Source: an uncultured Ruminococcus sp. | GTDB taxonomy: Bacteria; Bacillota; Clostridia; Oscillospirales; Ruminococcaceae | DNA: 29,119 nucleotides | NCBI GenBank assembly: GCA_945876155.1 | Contig: CAMCMW010000001.1 | Span: 1-29,119, forward strand | Reading direction: 5' to 3' | Shown: positions 1 to 8,166 of the stretch, in pieces | Layout: each line of letters starts with the position of its first letter | How positions within the stretch are numbered: the first letter of the stretch is position 1 | Notes under the pieces: model-generated | What the model saw: only the letters and a program-made list of their open reading frames with translations | Database searches by the model: none | Told to the model about the DNA's origin: nothing | Program-made: the position numbers and the translations under genes

Positions 1-163
1 AGGAAACACTGATTAAATCTGGTGCGCAGATTGCGCAGTCAGATTTTTCGTCAGATTGCATAGAAATTTTGCAGGCATACTGACGTATGTCAAGAAATTT
101 CTGTGTAATATGACGGAAAATATGCAAGCAAGATGTGTGCCGATTTTATCAGTGATTCCTTAA
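1..163. repeat. MITE-like palindromic repeat, left copy (probably cut at its outer end)
   Basis: The outer ends are imperfect inverted repeats: AGGAAACACTGATTAAATC at 1-19 matches the reverse complement of GATTTTATCAGTGATTCCT at 142-160, and TTAA follows at 160-163. A nested palindrome sits in the middle: AGAAATTT (62-69) pairs with AAATTTCT (95-102), around GCATAC/GTATGT. No open reading frame is inside. A second copy in inverted orientation begins at 29066. This fits a non-autonomous transposon-like element (MITE), or a long hairpin repeat; the family is not identified. Confidence 0.7.
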
Positions 164-211
164 GTATATGCTGTGAAGTTGTACGGCAAAATAAAATTAA
201 GGAGGATATAA

Positions 212-3070
212 ATGTCTGATTCAGCAGCAATCAAGGCTCAGGCTGAAACTGCGCAGAACGGAAAATTCAAGGGCTTTATGCTCTTTCTGCGTGACTGGGC
301 TTTCAGAAACAAAATGTATTTTATAGCATTTCTGATACCTGTAATTATAATGTATGCTGCCTACGTTATTTTTAAGGTTTATCCGTTCGGGGACAAGTCC
401 GTTCTCGTTCTCGACCTCAACGGTCAGTATGTCTACTACTTTGAAACTCTTCGTGACGCATTCTGGAGCGGCGACGAAAGCGCTCTTTACAACTGGTCAC
501 GAAATCTTTCCGGAGGCTTTGCCGGCGTTATCGGCTATTACCTTGCAAGTCCTTTTACGCTTATCGTAATGCTCCTGCCGAGGCAGATGCTTTTAGGCAG
601 TCTTATGATAATGCAGCTTGCAAAACTGGGAAGTGCGTCGGTTACATTCTGCTATTATCTCCAGAAATCAAAAAAGCTTTCTCCGGTTCATTCACTTGTA
701 TTTTCAGTGCTATACGCTCTGTGTGCCTACGGAGTAATTCAGCTTATTGACCCAATGTGGCTTGACGGCCTTATTTTCCTGCCGCTGATAATACTTGGTG
801 TTGAATACCTTGTTGACGACGGCAGAAAGCTCAATTACATAATCCCGCTGGCAATCATGATGGTGGCAAACTTCTATATCGGCTACATGATCTGCATTTT
901 CGTAGTACTGTATTATCTTTATTATGTTATCTTCGGCTGTCAGAATGCCGAGAAAAAGAACCGTCTTTATGAGATATGGCAGTCATTTGTAAGGATTGGC
1001 ATTTCCAGTATTGTTGCTCTTGCCTGTGCAGCGTTTATGCTGCTGCCGGTTTACAATGCCTTAAAGCTTGGTAAGTTCGACTTCACAGAACCGGATTTCT
1101 CATACGCAACACAGTTCTCACCGCTGGACTTCTTCCCCCAGCTTATGGTTGCACAGTATGACTCTGTAAACGTTCAGGGACTTCCGGAAATTTACTGCGG
1201 TATCCTGACAGTGGTACTGGTTCCGCTTTTCTTCCTCAACAAGGAAATCAAGGTGCTGAAAAAGGTAGGCTATGCGCTTCTGGCGGCGGCACTGTTTATC
1301 TGTATGTACATCAGACCTATTGATATGGTATGGCATGGTTTCCAGATGCCTAACTGGCTGCCGTTCAGATATTCATTCACATTCTCGTTTGTACTGCTTT
1401 GCATGGCGGCTGAGACCTTTAAGCATTTCAGCGGTATCAAGCTGACTGCTATCGGCGGCACATTTGCCGGAATAGCCATATTCCTGCTTATTACTGAGTC
1501 GAGAAAAGTTGAGCATATCGCTGTAAGAGATATCTGGATTTGTATTGCCCTTGCGGCTGTTTACTGCGGTATCGTGTTCCTCTGCCACAAAAAGGAAAAG
1601 GCTCTTGCAATTGCCGCTCCGGTGCTTATCCTTGCAGTGTCCTGCGGAGAACTGCTCTATAACTGCGTTGACACCCTCAAAGCCGAGGACAAGGAAATTA
1701 TCTATTCCGGACGCTCAACATGGTATAACTATATCGACAACGGCCGTGAGGTAACACAGAAACTTTACGACTATGACAACAGTTTCTACCGTGCCGAGAA
1801 AACATTCCACAGAACTGTAAACGACAACGCCGCTTTCGGACTGAGAGGTGTGAGCCATTCAAGCTCTGTCATGAACGCAAAACTGCTGAAATTCCTTGAG
1901 GCTATGGGCTTGTCCACAAGTACTTTCTATTCAAGATATGACGGTTCAACCCCAATCACCGATTCCGTTCTGGGCATAAAATATGCAATGGACAGAAATT
2001 ATAAGTCCGAAGTGGGAACAGATAAGTACAAGCGTCTTGTTGATACGGCGTATGACCCTGTTTTCTCCTATGAGTACACTGACGAGGATAACAAAGAAAG
2101 AGTAATTGACGTTTACGAAAATCCTTATGCTTTGTCTATCGGATATATGGCTGACGAAAATATCAAGTATATCGAAAGATTCGGAAATGACAATACTTTC
2201 AACAGTCAGAATATTCTTATGAGTACTATTTCCGGAAATACTGATATTAACCTCCAGACAGGTCAGTTTGAATCTTTCAACGAGTATTTCAAGAAAATTG
2301 AGGTTGACCCCAGCACCTTTGTCCTAAACAATGTAACAACATCACCATACGGCGAACAGACAATGTACACTGCTGGTGAGGGCGATCCGACTGTTGATAT
2401 GATTATTCCGGTTACGTCCGAAAACCCGATTTATTTCTACTTTAAGACAGAAAACCAGAAAAAGGTTAACCTCTGGCTGTTTACTGAACAGGATGAAGAC
2501 GGAAACTTTATAGACCCTGAACCTAAATATGTTGGTGAATACTTTGAAAACCATAACTATCATACAGTTGAGCTTGGTTCATTTGAGCCGGGTACTGAAA
2601 TCAAACTGAGAATGACTGTTGCATACGAGTACACTATTGTCAAGGACTTCTTCTTCTATGAGTTTGACGAGGAACTTTTTGCAGAGTCAATAGACACTCT
2701 GAAACAGAATCAGTGGAATCTGACAAAAACAGACGGCAACAAGCTTGAAGGTACTATCACAGCCAATGAAGGACAGATAATGCTTACAAGTCTGCCTTAC
2801 GAGCCGGGCTGGACTGTCAAGGTTGACGGCAAAAAGACTGAGTACATTGAAGTTGCCGAGGCGCTTATCGGAATTGAACTTGCTCCGGGCGAGCATACCG
2901 TTGAAATGACCTATTCTCCGCCAGGCATGAAGATTGGCTTTATCCTGCTTATTGCCGGAGTGGTCTGCATAGTGTTCATATACAGATATGACAAGAAGAA
3001 CAACAAGATTCTGATTGCAAGATACCGTGCAAAAAACGGGGATAAAGTAACCTCAAATAAGACAAAATAA
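212..3070 (+). CDS. YfhO-family polytopic membrane protein
   Basis: The 952-residue product resembles the bacterial YfhO family, GT-C-fold membrane proteins implicated in glycosylating cell-surface polymers such as lipoteichoic acid. The N-terminal half is strongly hydrophobic with many predicted membrane segments starting near residue 35. The family-typical DLNGQY stretch at 68-73 lies in the first outside loop and carries an acidic residue in the place used by GT-C enzymes. Residues of about 500-900 form a soluble, Tyr/Asp-rich, probably extracellular region, and one last membrane segment near 910-930 precedes a basic tail. The start is set by AAGGAGGATATAA just before the ATG. A MITE-like repeat ends about 50 bp upstream, so the promoter may lie in or next to it. 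The radical SAM gene follows after a hairpin. The family call is firm; the substrate is unknown. Confidence 0.85.
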   Translation: MSDSAAIKAQAETAQNGKFKGFMLFLRDWAFRNKMYFIAFLIPVIIMYAAYVIFKVYPFGDKSVLVLDLNGQYVYYFETLRDAFWSGDESALYNWSRNLSGGFAGVIGYYLASPFTLIVMLLPRQMLLGSLMIMQLAKLGSASVTFCYYLQKSKKLSPVHSLVFSVLYALCAYGVIQLIDPMWLDGLIFLPLIILGVEYLVDDGRKLNYIIPLAIMMVANFYIGYMICIFVVLYYLYYVIFGCQNAEKKNRLYEIWQSFVRIGISSIVALACAAFMLLPVYNALKLGKFDFTEPDFSYATQFSPLDFFPQLMVAQYDSVNVQGLPEIYCGILTVVLVPLFFLNKEIKVLKKVGYALLAAALFICMYIRPIDMVWHGFQMPNWLPFRYSFTFSFVLLCMAAETFKHFSGIKLTAIGGTFAGIAIFLLITESRKVEHIAVRDIWICIALAAVYCGIVFLCHKKEKALAIAAPVLILAVSCGELLYNCVDTLKAEDKEIIYSGRSTWYNYIDNGREVTQKLYDYDNSFYRAEKTFHRTVNDNAAFGLRGVSHSSSVMNAKLLKFLEAMGLSTSTFYSRYDGSTPITDSVLGIKYAMDRNYKSEVGTDKYKRLVDTAYDPVFSYEYTDEDNKERVIDVYENPYALSIGYMADENIKYIERFGNDNTFNSQNILMSTISGNTDINLQTGQFESFNEYFKKIEVDPSTFVLNNVTTSPYGEQTMYTAGEGDPTVDMIIPVTSENPIYFYFKTENQKKVNLWLFTEQDEDGNFIDPEPKYVGEYFENHNYHTVELGSFEPGTEIKLRMTVAYEYTIVKDFFFYEFDEELFAESIDTLKQNQWNLTKTDGNKLEGTITANEGQIMLTSLPYEPGWTVKVDGKKTEYIEVAEALIGIELAPGEHTVEMTYSPPGMKIGFILLIAGVVCIVFIYRYDKKNNKILIARYRAKNGDKVTSNKTK

Positions 3071-3075
3071 GAAAA

Positions 3076-3104
3076 ACAGGACGCTCTTTTACGGGGCGTC
3101 CTGT
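3076..3104 (+). terminator. Hairpin after the YfhO gene, terminator-like
   Basis: ACAGGACGC (3076-3084) pairs perfectly with GCGTCCTGT (3096-3104). The tail CTGC is not U-rich, so termination may be weak and the downstream radical SAM gene could be partly co-transcribed. Confidence 0.5.
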
Positions 3105-3126
3105 CTGCAGGAAAGGGAGAAAAGCA

Positions 3127-3738
3127 ATGAAAAAGGCTATGACTATTGTCTATGAAGTCGGAGAAAATCTTTATGTAAATCTGACAAATAAATGTCCGTG
3201 CAGCTGTACATTCTGCATAAGACAGAATGCCGACGGTGCTTACGGTTCTGACAGTCTTTGGCTGGAGCATGAGCCGTCTGCGGAAGAGGTGATTGACGCA
3301 CTTGAAAAGGCTGATTACAAAAAGTACCGTGAAATTGTCTACTGCGGTTACGGCGAACCCACAGAGCGAATTGAAGTCCTGACTGAAACTGCTAAATTTA
3401 TAAAGGAAAACAACGGTCCGGCAGTAAGGGTAAACACAAACGGACTGTCTGACCTTATCCACAAAAAACCTACGGCACACCTGTTTGAGGGCGTTGTGGA
3501 CACCGTTTCCGTGAGCCTTAACGCCGGTACAAAAGAGGAATACCTTAAAGTTACCCGTCCGTCATTCGGCGATGAATCCTACGAGGCAATGCAGAAATTT
3601 GCGGTGGAGTGCAAAAAGTATGTGAAAAATGTTGTATTTTCGGTGGTTGACGTGATTGGTGAGGAACAGCTCAAAGCGTCACAGGAAATGGCTGACAGGC
3701 TTGGAATTACACTGAGAATCAGAAAGTATGAGAGTTGA
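3127..3738 (+). CDS. Radical SAM protein, TatD-linked type
   Basis: This is a 203-residue radical SAM enzyme. The [4Fe-4S] ligands are Cys23, Cys27 and Cys30 in CxxxCxxC, with an extra Cys25 between them, followed by the partial TIM-barrel pattern (GYGEPTER near 74-81 and RVNTNG near 100-105). Short length, the N-terminal YEVGENLYVNLTNKC pattern and overall sequence match the small family usually annotated as TatD-associated radical SAM protein, whose reaction is unknown. No tatD gene lies in this window. AGGAAAGGGAGAAAAGCA precedes the ATG. It sits 56 bp after the YfhO gene, with a hairpin between. A strong terminator follows the stop codon. Family assignment is confident, function is not. 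Confidence 0.85.
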   Translation: MKKAMTIVYEVGENLYVNLTNKCPCSCTFCIRQNADGAYGSDSLWLEHEPSAEEVIDALEKADYKKYREIVYCGYGEPTERIEVLTETAKFIKENNGPAVRVNTNGLSDLIHKKPTAHLFEGVVDTVSVSLNAGTKEEYLKVTRPSFGDESYEAMQKFAVECKKYVKNVVFSVVDVIGEEQLKASQEMADRLGITLRIRKYES

Positions 3739-3740
3739 AA

Positions 3741-3773
3741 AAAGCGTGCGACCAATGGTCGCACGTTTATTTT
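3741..3773 (+). terminator. Rho-independent terminator after the radical SAM gene
   Basis: CGTGCGACC (3745-3753) and GGTCGCACG (3757-3765) form a perfect nine-base stem with a three-base loop, followed by TTTATTTT. A-rich flanking bases on the other side would let it also serve the converging GH25 gene. Confidence 0.85.
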
Positions 3774-3789
3774 GCAGAGAAAAATATTA

Positions 3790-4737
3790 TTACTTTGAAT
3801 AATCCTTAAAGCTGATATTCAAATCCACGTCCCCTTCAATTCCGGGAACAGAACCCTCGCTTGTATACTGCCACATTGTAAAGTCATAATAATATGTAGG
3901 CTCGGAATTATACTCCGCAAGCCAGAAATCATAGTCCGTCAGTCTTTCAAGGTCAAGCTTGAACATTGTGGTTTTCTTGTTCTGGTATATCATAGGAGTG
4001 TAGCCGGCGTCCTCTATCGCCTCGCAGAACGCCACACAGCAGTCTGTCAGCACATCAACAGGAACGTTGTCTGTCCTTGCGGAATCGTCGTAGATTATCT
4101 CCCAGTCGTATACAACCGGGTAGTTGACATCAAGACCGTCAAGGCTGTCTATGACCATCTGTGCCTCCTCAATTGCCTCGTCAACTGTTATTGCCTGTGA
4201 GAAGAAGTACACTCCGGCGTCCAGTCCGGCGGCTCTTGCACCCTCAATGTTCTGGACATAATTTTCGTCAAGCTGTGCCTCACCTGTGCCATAGCCTCTG
4301 AAACCAAGTCTTACCATTGCAAAGTCGATTCCGGCTTTTTTTACAGTTGCCCAGTCGATATCGTCCTGGTGTACCGAAACGTCAACACCCAGCAGTGAGG
4401 TTATCTCTGAATCCTCAACGTAGAATTTCCGTCCGTTGCGGGTTTTGAGCTGTTCCTTGTCCTTTGAAAAGGCAGGGACGTTTTCAAGGGCAGGTATCCA
4501 GATTTCTCCGAATGTGCTGTCCTCCATCAGGACTTTTTTTCCGCTTACCTCATAATAGTTTTTCTCAACACGCTCTTTGACCGATTCGGTATCGACAGTA
4601 TTTTTACCTTCAGCCGCCGGAGCGTTTGTCCGGACAGTTTCCGGCTCCTTATTCCACAAAAGACATACTGACGCCGCAAGAAACAGGATAAGTATAAATT
4701 CAATTATAATAATTATATTTTTGACAAGAGATTTCAT
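3790..4737 (-). CDS. Membrane-anchored GH25 lysozyme-like muramidase
   Basis: The 315-residue protein has a cytoplasmic start (MKSLVKN), one hydrophobic anchor (about residues 8-27), a spacer with a small beta-rich region (about 30-110) and a C-terminal GH25 domain (about 115-313). GH25 enzymes cleave the MurNAc-GlcNAc bond of peptidoglycan. The family signatures are present: DVSVHQ at 119-124 and the DWE triad at 211-213, which includes the catalytic Asp and Glu. The uncleaved anchor suggests an enzyme held at the membrane facing the wall, perhaps for remodelling rather than attack on other cells. AAGGAGGG lies directly before the ATG. A TTTACT-N17-TATTAT promoter lies upstream. It is convergent with the radical SAM gene and divergent from the PRTase-like gene. 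Confidence 0.9.
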   Translation of the reverse strand: MKSLVKNIIIIIEFILILFLAASVCLLWNKEPETVRTNAPAAEGKNTVDTESVKERVEKNYYEVSGKKVLMEDSTFGEIWIPALENVPAFSKDKEQLKTRNGRKFYVEDSEITSLLGVDVSVHQDDIDWATVKKAGIDFAMVRLGFRGYGTGEAQLDENYVQNIEGARAAGLDAGVYFFSQAITVDEAIEEAQMVIDSLDGLDVNYPVVYDWEIIYDDSARTDNVPVDVLTDCCVAFCEAIEDAGYTPMIYQNKKTTMFKLDLERLTDYDFWLAEYNSEPTYYYDFTMWQYTSEGSVPGIEGDVDLNISFKDYSK

Positions 4738-4767
4738 AAGCCCTCCTTAAACGATAAATACATTATA

Positions 4768-4796
4768 ATAATATCATAATCTGACAAAAAAGTAAA
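4768..4796 (-). promoter_or_regulatory. Candidate sigma-A promoter of the GH25 gene
   Basis: On the minus strand TTTACT (4791-4796) and TATTAT (4768-4773) are 17 bp apart, about 30 bp upstream of the GH25 start codon. Confidence 0.5.
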
Positions 4797-4874
4797 TGGC
4801 AAAAAAATCAATTGTAACAAGCATTAAATATTAACAGTCTGTTTTGTGCATTATGTTAAAATTAAGAAAATATA

Positions 4875-4903
4875 TTGACATTTTATAGGTGAAATGTTAT
4901 AAT
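4875..4903 (+). promoter_or_regulatory. Consensus sigma-A promoter of the PRTase-like gene
   Basis: TTGACA (4875-4880), exactly 17 bp, then TATAAT (4898-4903): a full match to the housekeeping consensus. Transcription would start near 4910. This excludes an upstream ATG at 4889, which lies inside the promoter, and supports the start at 4937. Confidence 0.85.
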
Positions 4904-4936
4904 GAAATTAATAAAAAGACGGAGGTAACAAAGTAT

Positions 4937-5578
4937 ATGGAAACCAGAATACATGAAATAACTTCACAGTCAAACCGCAGAATCAAAATCGGAGTAATTC
5001 CCGGTCACTTTGCTACAAACCATTCTCATGTAAACTACTACATTGACATGACAGGTGTTAAGACCCACCACAAGGCTGCAAAGGAAACAGCGGCAGAGCT
5101 TGCTAAGGCGTATATGTCAAACACTGATGTTGATACTATTATATGCCTGGAGGGTACGGAAATTATCGGTGCATTTCTTGCGAGAGAGCTTGCCAAGGAA
5201 GGCCACACTTCGATAAACAGCGGCAAGGATATCTGCGTGATAACCCCGGAAACAAATGCTAACAATCAGCTGATTTTCCGTGACAATCTACAGAAAGACA
5301 TCTTCGGAAAGCAGATAATTCTTCTTATCTCTTCTGCGTCAACGGGAAAAACTATAAGCCGTTCGGTTGAGTGTCTGCAGTACTACAACGGAAAGCTTGC
5401 CGGTATTTCATCAATATTCAGTGCCATTGATGAATATAACGGAATCAAAATCAACTCTGTGTTCACTTCTGACGATATTCCGAATTATGAATCGGTTTCA
5501 TTTGAAAAGTGCGATATGTGCAGATCCGGTCAGAAGATTGACGCAATTATCAACAGTTACGGATATTCCAAAATCTAA
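4937..5578 (+). CDS. Phosphoribosyltransferase-like protein with altered PRPP loop
   Basis: The product is 213 residues when started at the ATG after GGAGG (4921-4925). It resembles a family of clostridial proteins usually labelled orotate phosphoribosyltransferase-like: an RIKIGVIPGHFATNHSH start, a Rossmann-like core with DTIICLEGTEIIGAFLARELA (66-86, read here in two halves: DTIICLEG and TEIIGAF), and a C-terminal CDMC (192-195) with IDAIINSYGYSK. In type I PRTases the PRPP loop normally carries two acidic residues before TGxT. Here the matching stretch is ILLISSASTGKTI (128-140), with Ser-Ser instead of Asp-Asp. Catalysis by the usual route is therefore doubtful, and a binding, regulatory or altered enzymatic role is possible. 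A terminator-like hairpin and a DUF3783-type gene follow. The fold is likely; the function is unknown. Confidence 0.7.
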   Translation: METRIHEITSQSNRRIKIGVIPGHFATNHSHVNYYIDMTGVKTHHKAAKETAAELAKAYMSNTDVDTIICLEGTEIIGAFLARELAKEGHTSINSGKDICVITPETNANNQLIFRDNLQKDIFGKQIILLISSASTGKTISRSVECLQYYNGKLAGISSIFSAIDEYNGIKINSVFTSDDIPNYESVSFEKCDMCRSGQKIDAIINSYGYSKI

Positions 5579-5592
5579 TTTTATAATTATGC

Positions 5593-5650
5593 TTTTCCCG
5601 GCGGTTCTGATTTACACCACAGACTGCCGGGAAAAAGTTTTTGCTTTTTT
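5593..5650 (+). terminator. Terminator or attenuator between PRTase-like and DUF3783-type genes
   Basis: TTTTCCCGGC (5593-5602) pairs with GCCGGGAAAA (5626-5635) around a 23-base loop, followed by GTTTTTGCTTTTTT. The next gene begins 13 bp later with its own AGGAGG, so partial read-through or attenuation is plausible. Confidence 0.75.
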
Positions 5651-5662
5651 CAGGAGGAAATT

Positions 5663-6067
5663 ATGAAATCAAGGATCAATACAAGAGTAAATATAAAACC
5701 GAAAATTATCGGTTACTGTCTTGATGATACCCAAAAGGATATTCTTATGAGTGCTGCCCAGGAGCTGAATACTGATATATGCTTTGTGGGGACTGACTGT
5801 GCCGGAGAAAAGGTGGGATATATTGCCCAGATAAACGGTATTACCAGAACCGGACTCATGGTTGAAAATCCGCCGGAATGTGAAGTGCTTATCATGTCAG
5901 GACTGAAAAGCACTGTAATTGACAAGGTACTCAGAATACTGAGAGAAAGAAATATCAGCATTGACCTGAAATGCACAGTAACAGCCGTAAATCAGAACTG
6001 GGAGCTTTACCGCCTTATCGAAGAACTGCAAAGAGAGCATAAGGCAATGCACGAAAAAAATAAATAA
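5663..6067 (+). CDS. DUF3783-type small protein
   Basis: This 134-residue soluble protein has an alpha/beta pattern. Its C-terminal half (about 70-128) contains SGLKSTVIDKVLRILRE and then KCTVTAVNQNWELYRLIEEL, the arrangement typical of DUF3783: a helix, then T-x-x-N-x-x-W and a Leu/Glu-rich helix. No enzymatic motif or membrane segment is seen. CAGGAGGAAATT before the ATG sets the start. It lies downstream of the PRTase-like gene across a terminator-like hairpin and upstream of the symporter gene. The family function is unknown. Confidence 0.7.
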   Translation: MKSRINTRVNIKPKIIGYCLDDTQKDILMSAAQELNTDICFVGTDCAGEKVGYIAQINGITRTGLMVENPPECEVLIMSGLKSTVIDKVLRILRERNISIDLKCTVTAVNQNWELYRLIEELQREHKAMHEKNK

Positions 6068-6112
6068 CAGTGATAAATTTGCAAAACATTATTAATAATA
6101 TTCGCCGTAATA

Positions 6113-6141
6113 TTGCAAAATCTGCGATTTTATGTTAAAAT
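6113..6141 (+). promoter_or_regulatory. Candidate promoter of the AGCS symporter gene
   Basis: TTGCAA (6113-6118), 17 bp, TAAAAT (6136-6141). The -10 region is embedded in TTATGTTAAAATTA, which also occurs at 4851-4864 upstream of the PRTase-like gene. Confidence 0.45.
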
Positions 6142-6178
6142 TACAGAGATATACTTTACAAAGAAACGGTGATTATTA

Positions 6179-7600
6179 ATGCTTGACAAAATAGGCGGAA
6201 TTTTAGACAGAATAAACAATGCTATAACTATACCTCTTATAGTACTGATATTGTCTGCGGGAATATATCTGACAATAAGAGTGCATGGACTTCAGATAAG
6301 GCGTCTGCCACGGGCGCTTAAATATATGGTTCGCAACGAGGAAGGCGGAAGCGGTGAGGTATCAAGCTTTGGTGCGCTGTGTACCTCTCTTTCCGCTACC
6401 ATAGGTACAGGAAACATTGTGGGCGTTGCTACTGCCATAGGAGTTGTGTCAGGAGGTCCGGGAGCGCTTTTCTGGATGTGGATAGCCGCACTTTTCGGTA
6501 TGGCTACAAAATATACTGAGGGTTTTCTTTCCATAAAGTACAGGATTATTGACAAGGAGGGTCATGTTTTAGGAGGTCCTTTTTACTATATTGAAAACGG
6601 CATGGGTGCAAAGTGGAAGTGGCTTGCCAAGATATTTGCCTTTTTCGGCGCTTGCGTAGGTCTTTTTGGAATAGGTACTTTTTCCCAGATAAACGGTATC
6701 GCCTCGTCTGTTCAGGGTTTTTTTGACCCGGACAAGCAGATGACAGTCAGCCTTTTCGGACAGTCCTATTCAATCGTTGTTGTGATTACGGGTATCGTTG
6801 TAACACTCTGCGCCGGACTGGTTATCATCGGCGGTATCAAGCGCATATCCGGCGTTTCTCAGGTCGTTGTACCCTTTATGGCAATAATTTACATAGTTGC
6901 CTGCTTTTCGCTTATCATCATAAACATTGACAAGCTGCCGGGGGCTGTGGCAACGGTTGTAAAGAGTGCATTCGGCGTAAGAGCCGCAGCCGGAGGAATC
7001 GGAGCATCTATGATTGTAGCAATACAGAAAGGCGTTGCAAGGGGAATTTTCTCCAACGAGGCAGGACTTGGTTCTGCACCGATTGCCGCCGCTGCCGCAA
7101 AAACTAAAGACCCTGTAAGGCAGGGACTGGTTTCAATGACCGGTACTTTTATCGACACAGTAGTTATCTGCACCATGACTGGTCTTTGCATTATTATGAT
7201 GGGTTCATGGGAGAATCCTGCCCTTGAGGGTGTTGCAGTCACAGCAGACGCATACAACAAAGGCTTTTCGTTCTTACCGGAACAGGTAAGCTCCTTTATG
7301 CTTATGGCTTGTCTGGTATTCTTTGCATTTACAACAATTCTCGGCTGGAATTATTACGGTGAACGCTGTCTTGAATACCTTACAAACCGAAACAAGCGTG
7401 CCGTAAAAGTATACCGCTGTCTGTATATACTCGCTGTGTTTATAGGACCATATATGACAGTTTCCGCTGTATGGACAATTGCGGATATCTTCAACGGTCT
7501 TATGGCAATTCCGAATATAATTGCTCTGTTTGCACTGAGCGGTATTGTGGCGAAGGAGACTAATGAGTATTTTAAGAAAGAAAAACGGCATGAAAAATAA
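6179..7600 (+). CDS. AGCS-family sodium:alanine/glycine-type symporter
   Basis: This 473-residue membrane protein belongs to the alanine/glycine:cation symporter (AGCS) family, which takes up small neutral amino acids with Na+. The family signature SATIGTGNIVGVATAIG lies near residues 72-88, followed by GGPGALFWMWIAALFGMATKY, an ALGGPFYYIENGMG-like stretch (here VLGGPFYYIENGMG) and KGVARGIFSNEAGLGSAPIAAA near 280-300. About ten or eleven hydrophobic helices are seen, the normal number. The length is typical. The Shine-Dalgarno sequence before 6179 is weak (GAAACGGTGA). Its stop overlaps the start of the next small membrane protein gene. The exact substrate (alanine, glycine or glutamine) cannot be told. 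Confidence 0.93.
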   Translation: MLDKIGGILDRINNAITIPLIVLILSAGIYLTIRVHGLQIRRLPRALKYMVRNEEGGSGEVSSFGALCTSLSATIGTGNIVGVATAIGVVSGGPGALFWMWIAALFGMATKYTEGFLSIKYRIIDKEGHVLGGPFYYIENGMGAKWKWLAKIFAFFGACVGLFGIGTFSQINGIASSVQGFFDPDKQMTVSLFGQSYSIVVVITGIVVTLCAGLVIIGGIKRISGVSQVVVPFMAIIYIVACFSLIIINIDKLPGAVATVVKSAFGVRAAAGGIGASMIVAIQKGVARGIFSNEAGLGSAPIAAAAAKTKDPVRQGLVSMTGTFIDTVVICTMTGLCIIMMGSWENPALEGVAVTADAYNKGFSFLPEQVSSFMLMACLVFFAFTTILGWNYYGERCLEYLTNRNKRAVKVYRCLYILAVFIGPYMTVSAVWTIADIFNGLMAIPNIIALFALSGIVAKETNEYFKKEKRHEK

Positions 7601-8102
7601 GCTTTTATATATAATTGTTTCTGTTTTTGTAACATCGTCGGCGCTTTGTATTCATGCCTCAGCCAATTCCTCATGGAGATGGGTGTCAGAAACAAGACCC
7701 TATGACATTCTGCCTTTTATAATCGCACTTACTCTGATTGCTGAAACACTGGCGTATGTGTTTATAGCAAAAATCAAGCGTCCGGTAAAGGTGTTTGCCG
7801 TTGTGGCTATTGCAAATCATCTTTCTTTTCTTGCACCTTATATTATCGGATATTTTGGTTATACCGGAGAGATGACCTATACATTCGATTACGCCCTTGA
7901 ACACCTCCCCTATTACACCATCGGCATTGATTATTTCCTGGTTACAATTCTGGTTGAATTTCCGGTTATATGGTTCAGCCTTAAAAATGATGTCCGTGAA
8001 AACAAAACTATGAGATTTATTTTGACTATTATTGGGGCAAATGTTGTAACTACACTGGTTTGCGCAACAGCCGAAAGAGCCATAGCTTATGGAGTGTGGT
8101 AA
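7563..8102 (+). CDS. Small membrane protein of unknown function, coupled to the symporter gene
   Basis: I do not recognise this family. The 179-residue product starts MSILRKKNG and then has a signal-peptide-like segment (about residues 13-33, ending HASANSS). Three or four further hydrophobic segments and a PYDILPFIIALTLIAE stretch follow. AAGGAG (7553-7558) lies four bases before the ATG chosen here. A second ATG at 7590 would put the signal sequence at the very N-terminus but has a weaker AAGAAAG site. Either way it overlaps the end of the symporter gene, so it is probably translationally coupled to it and may assist or regulate it. A strong terminator follows. Confidence 0.7.
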   Translation: MSILRKKNGMKNKLLYIIVSVFVTSSALCIHASANSSWRWVSETRPYDILPFIIALTLIAETLAYVFIAKIKRPVKVFAVVAIANHLSFLAPYIIGYFGYTGEMTYTFDYALEHLPYYTIGIDYFLVTILVEFPVIWFSLKNDVRENKTMRFILTIIGANVVTTLVCATAERAIAYGVW

Positions 8103-8130
8103 TACTTATAATTTGCCGGATTAAAAACAA

Positions 8131-8166
8131 GGGGACGCCCTCTCTTGCAGGGCGTCCCCTCTTTTC
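8131..8166 (+). terminator. Rho-independent terminator after the symporter operon
   Basis: GGGGACGCCCT (8131-8141) pairs perfectly with AGGGCGTCCCC (8149-8159), followed by TCTTTTC. Confidence 0.85.

Noticed and set aside
2911..3480. Minus-strand open frame of 189 codons across the YfhO and radical SAM genes
   Set aside because: It runs antisense to two well-supported genes and over the hairpin between them, and its product has no recognisable family features.
4889..4936. Upstream start codon for the PRTase-like gene
   Set aside because: It lies inside the TTGACA-N17-TATAAT promoter and before the transcript start; the ATG at 4937 has GGAGG.
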